From the NCBI GenBank assembly GCA_965219855.1, contig CBDCOR010000010.1, positions 124,001 to 188,000 on the forward strand: DNA of 64,000 nt, written 5' to 3'. Made by a program: the position numbers and the translations under genes. The notes under the pieces were generated by a model, which was not told the DNA's origin, made no database searches, and was given only the letters and a program-made list of their open reading frames with translations. Below are positions 63,186-64,000 of this stretch, piece by piece. This stretch comes from CAUZIZ01 sp965219855 (lineage in GTDB: Bacteria; Acidobacteriota; UBA6911; RPQK01; JAJDTT01). The stretch's first letter is position 1; each line of letters opens with the position of its first letter.

Positions 63186-64000
63186 CGGACGGTCTGGCAA
63201 AGATCAAGCAGAGCAGTGGAAGCATTGCTCTCATCATCAGAGCCACAACTGCAAAAGGAGAGCGAATGCTGGCGCAGGGATTCGTCAGACCCAGGAGTGG
63301 TGATCCGGTGCCGGTGGGGAGCCATCGCCGCAACGTTCTGGTTCCCGGAGAGTACGAGCTCGAGGTGGGCGTCCACACCCGGAATGGCGAAGCTTACCTG
63401 CCGGCTACTCACACCGTGCAGGTTGCTGACAGGGGGGAGACCCTGGTCGAGGTTGTTGTCAAGGAGCCTCCCTCGGTTCGGGCCAAGTTCACGGAGGAGG
63501 GGAAGAAGAACCGTGGTTCGTTGATAACCGCGTATCAGGCGGGCAAGAAGGTCTTCACTTTTCGGCCCAAGGATCGGGCATATGTCAGCCCCGGGACCTA
63601 CGAGTTCAGGACGCGTCCCAACCGGGAAAACGAGCTAAGTGTGACCGAATCGCTGGCGGACGGCGAGCACAAGGAGCTCCAGTTCAAGATGGTCCACACA
63701 GTGCACGCCCGAATCAAGATGGTCGCTTCGGACTCCGGCATCGATTTTCGGCAGAACTACGAGCTCTGGCAAGACGGAGTAAAGAAGTACGGTGTCCATT
63801 GGAGCAATGGTGTCCGTGCATTGCCCGGGACCTATGAGCTTCACCTCCCAGATAAGCTGACGCCCTATGTGCACCGCGGTCTCGTGCTCAGCGAGGAGGA
63901 CTCTCAGGATTTCAAGCTTGAGGTGCCGGTCGGACACGTTACCGTCCGCTATCTCAAAGCGGACGGTTCGCCTCAGAAAGACGAACGCTGCTGGATCAGT
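63186..64000 (+). pseudogene. VWA-domain exported protein, part 2 (runs off window end)
   Basis: 271 codons open to the window edge and in frame with 58337. After DGLAKIKQSSGSIALIIRA it contains at least three repeats of about 75-90 residues, each with a PGxYEL-like strand: VLVPGEYELEVGVHTRNGEA, AYVSPGTYEFRTRPNRENEL and RALPGTYELHLPDKLTPYVH. Such PEGA/Ig-like repeats are extracellular beta modules. No start codon belongs to this part, so it is silent unless expressed from the element. Confidence 0.8.

Overview
The window looks like a heavily rearranged chromosomal region of a GC-rich bacterium, most likely an Acidobacteriota-type lineage. Pointers are a TonB-dependent receptor with an N-terminal carboxypeptidase-regulatory domain, a GWxTD-domain protein, Pkn-type Ser/Thr kinase remnants, a CRTAC1/ASPIC-UnbV repeat protein fused to TlpA-like and TPR domains, and several phytanoyl-CoA dioxygenases. 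The assignment is by gene style only; no rRNA, tRNA or marker gene is present. I see no CRISPR array.

Layout. 1-5.6 kb: end of an IS21-family element cutting an acyltransferase gene, an epimerase remnant, and a large repeat protein split by an in-frame TGA. 5.9-11 kb: a TonB-dependent receptor split by an IS1380-family element. 11.7-15.1 kb: a Gfo/Idh/MocA oxidoreductase, a GWxTD protein, and a graveyard of receptor and kinase fragments. 15.4-20.6 kb: an intact four-gene operon for phosphonate use (phosphonoacetate hydrolase, aldehyde dehydrogenase, zinc alcohol dehydrogenase, OPA-type transporter). 21-24.7 kb: a secreted cupin protein, an SDR oxidoreductase and a truncated PPC-domain protein. 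24.7-31.2 kb: an unknown secreted-protein gene broken by an IS4-family element and a tandem pair of IS1380 elements. 31.3-36.4 kb: a phage-tail or contractile-injection fragment in two oppositely oriented halves. 36.8-40.7 kb: a class III aminotransferase, a second IS4 copy and a PhyH dioxygenase. 41-53.6 kb: two identical-length group II introns in opposite orientation bracketing a patatin fragment, an inverted dehydrogenase segment, an ISNCY insertion, a glycosidase-like gene, a frameshifted dioxygenase and a frameshifted sodium/solute symporter. 53.7-64 kb: a frameshifted IS1634 transposase, a HupE/UreJ-like membrane protein, a small lipoprotein, and a VWA-domain gene interrupted by IS1380 with an IS21 element nested at its edge.

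The most unusual signal is a family of four intergenic palindromic elements (187-276 bp; 1266, 5668, 12871, 22661). They share GTGTTTAGCG-type ends, arms built of degenerate TTTGCC hexamers, and in two copies a common non-repetitive core lying in opposite orientations. I do not recognise them as a described family. A second palindromic dispersed repeat is the landing site of both group II introns. Several host genes can be reconstructed exactly by removing IS elements and one target duplication, which fixes element boundaries to the base.
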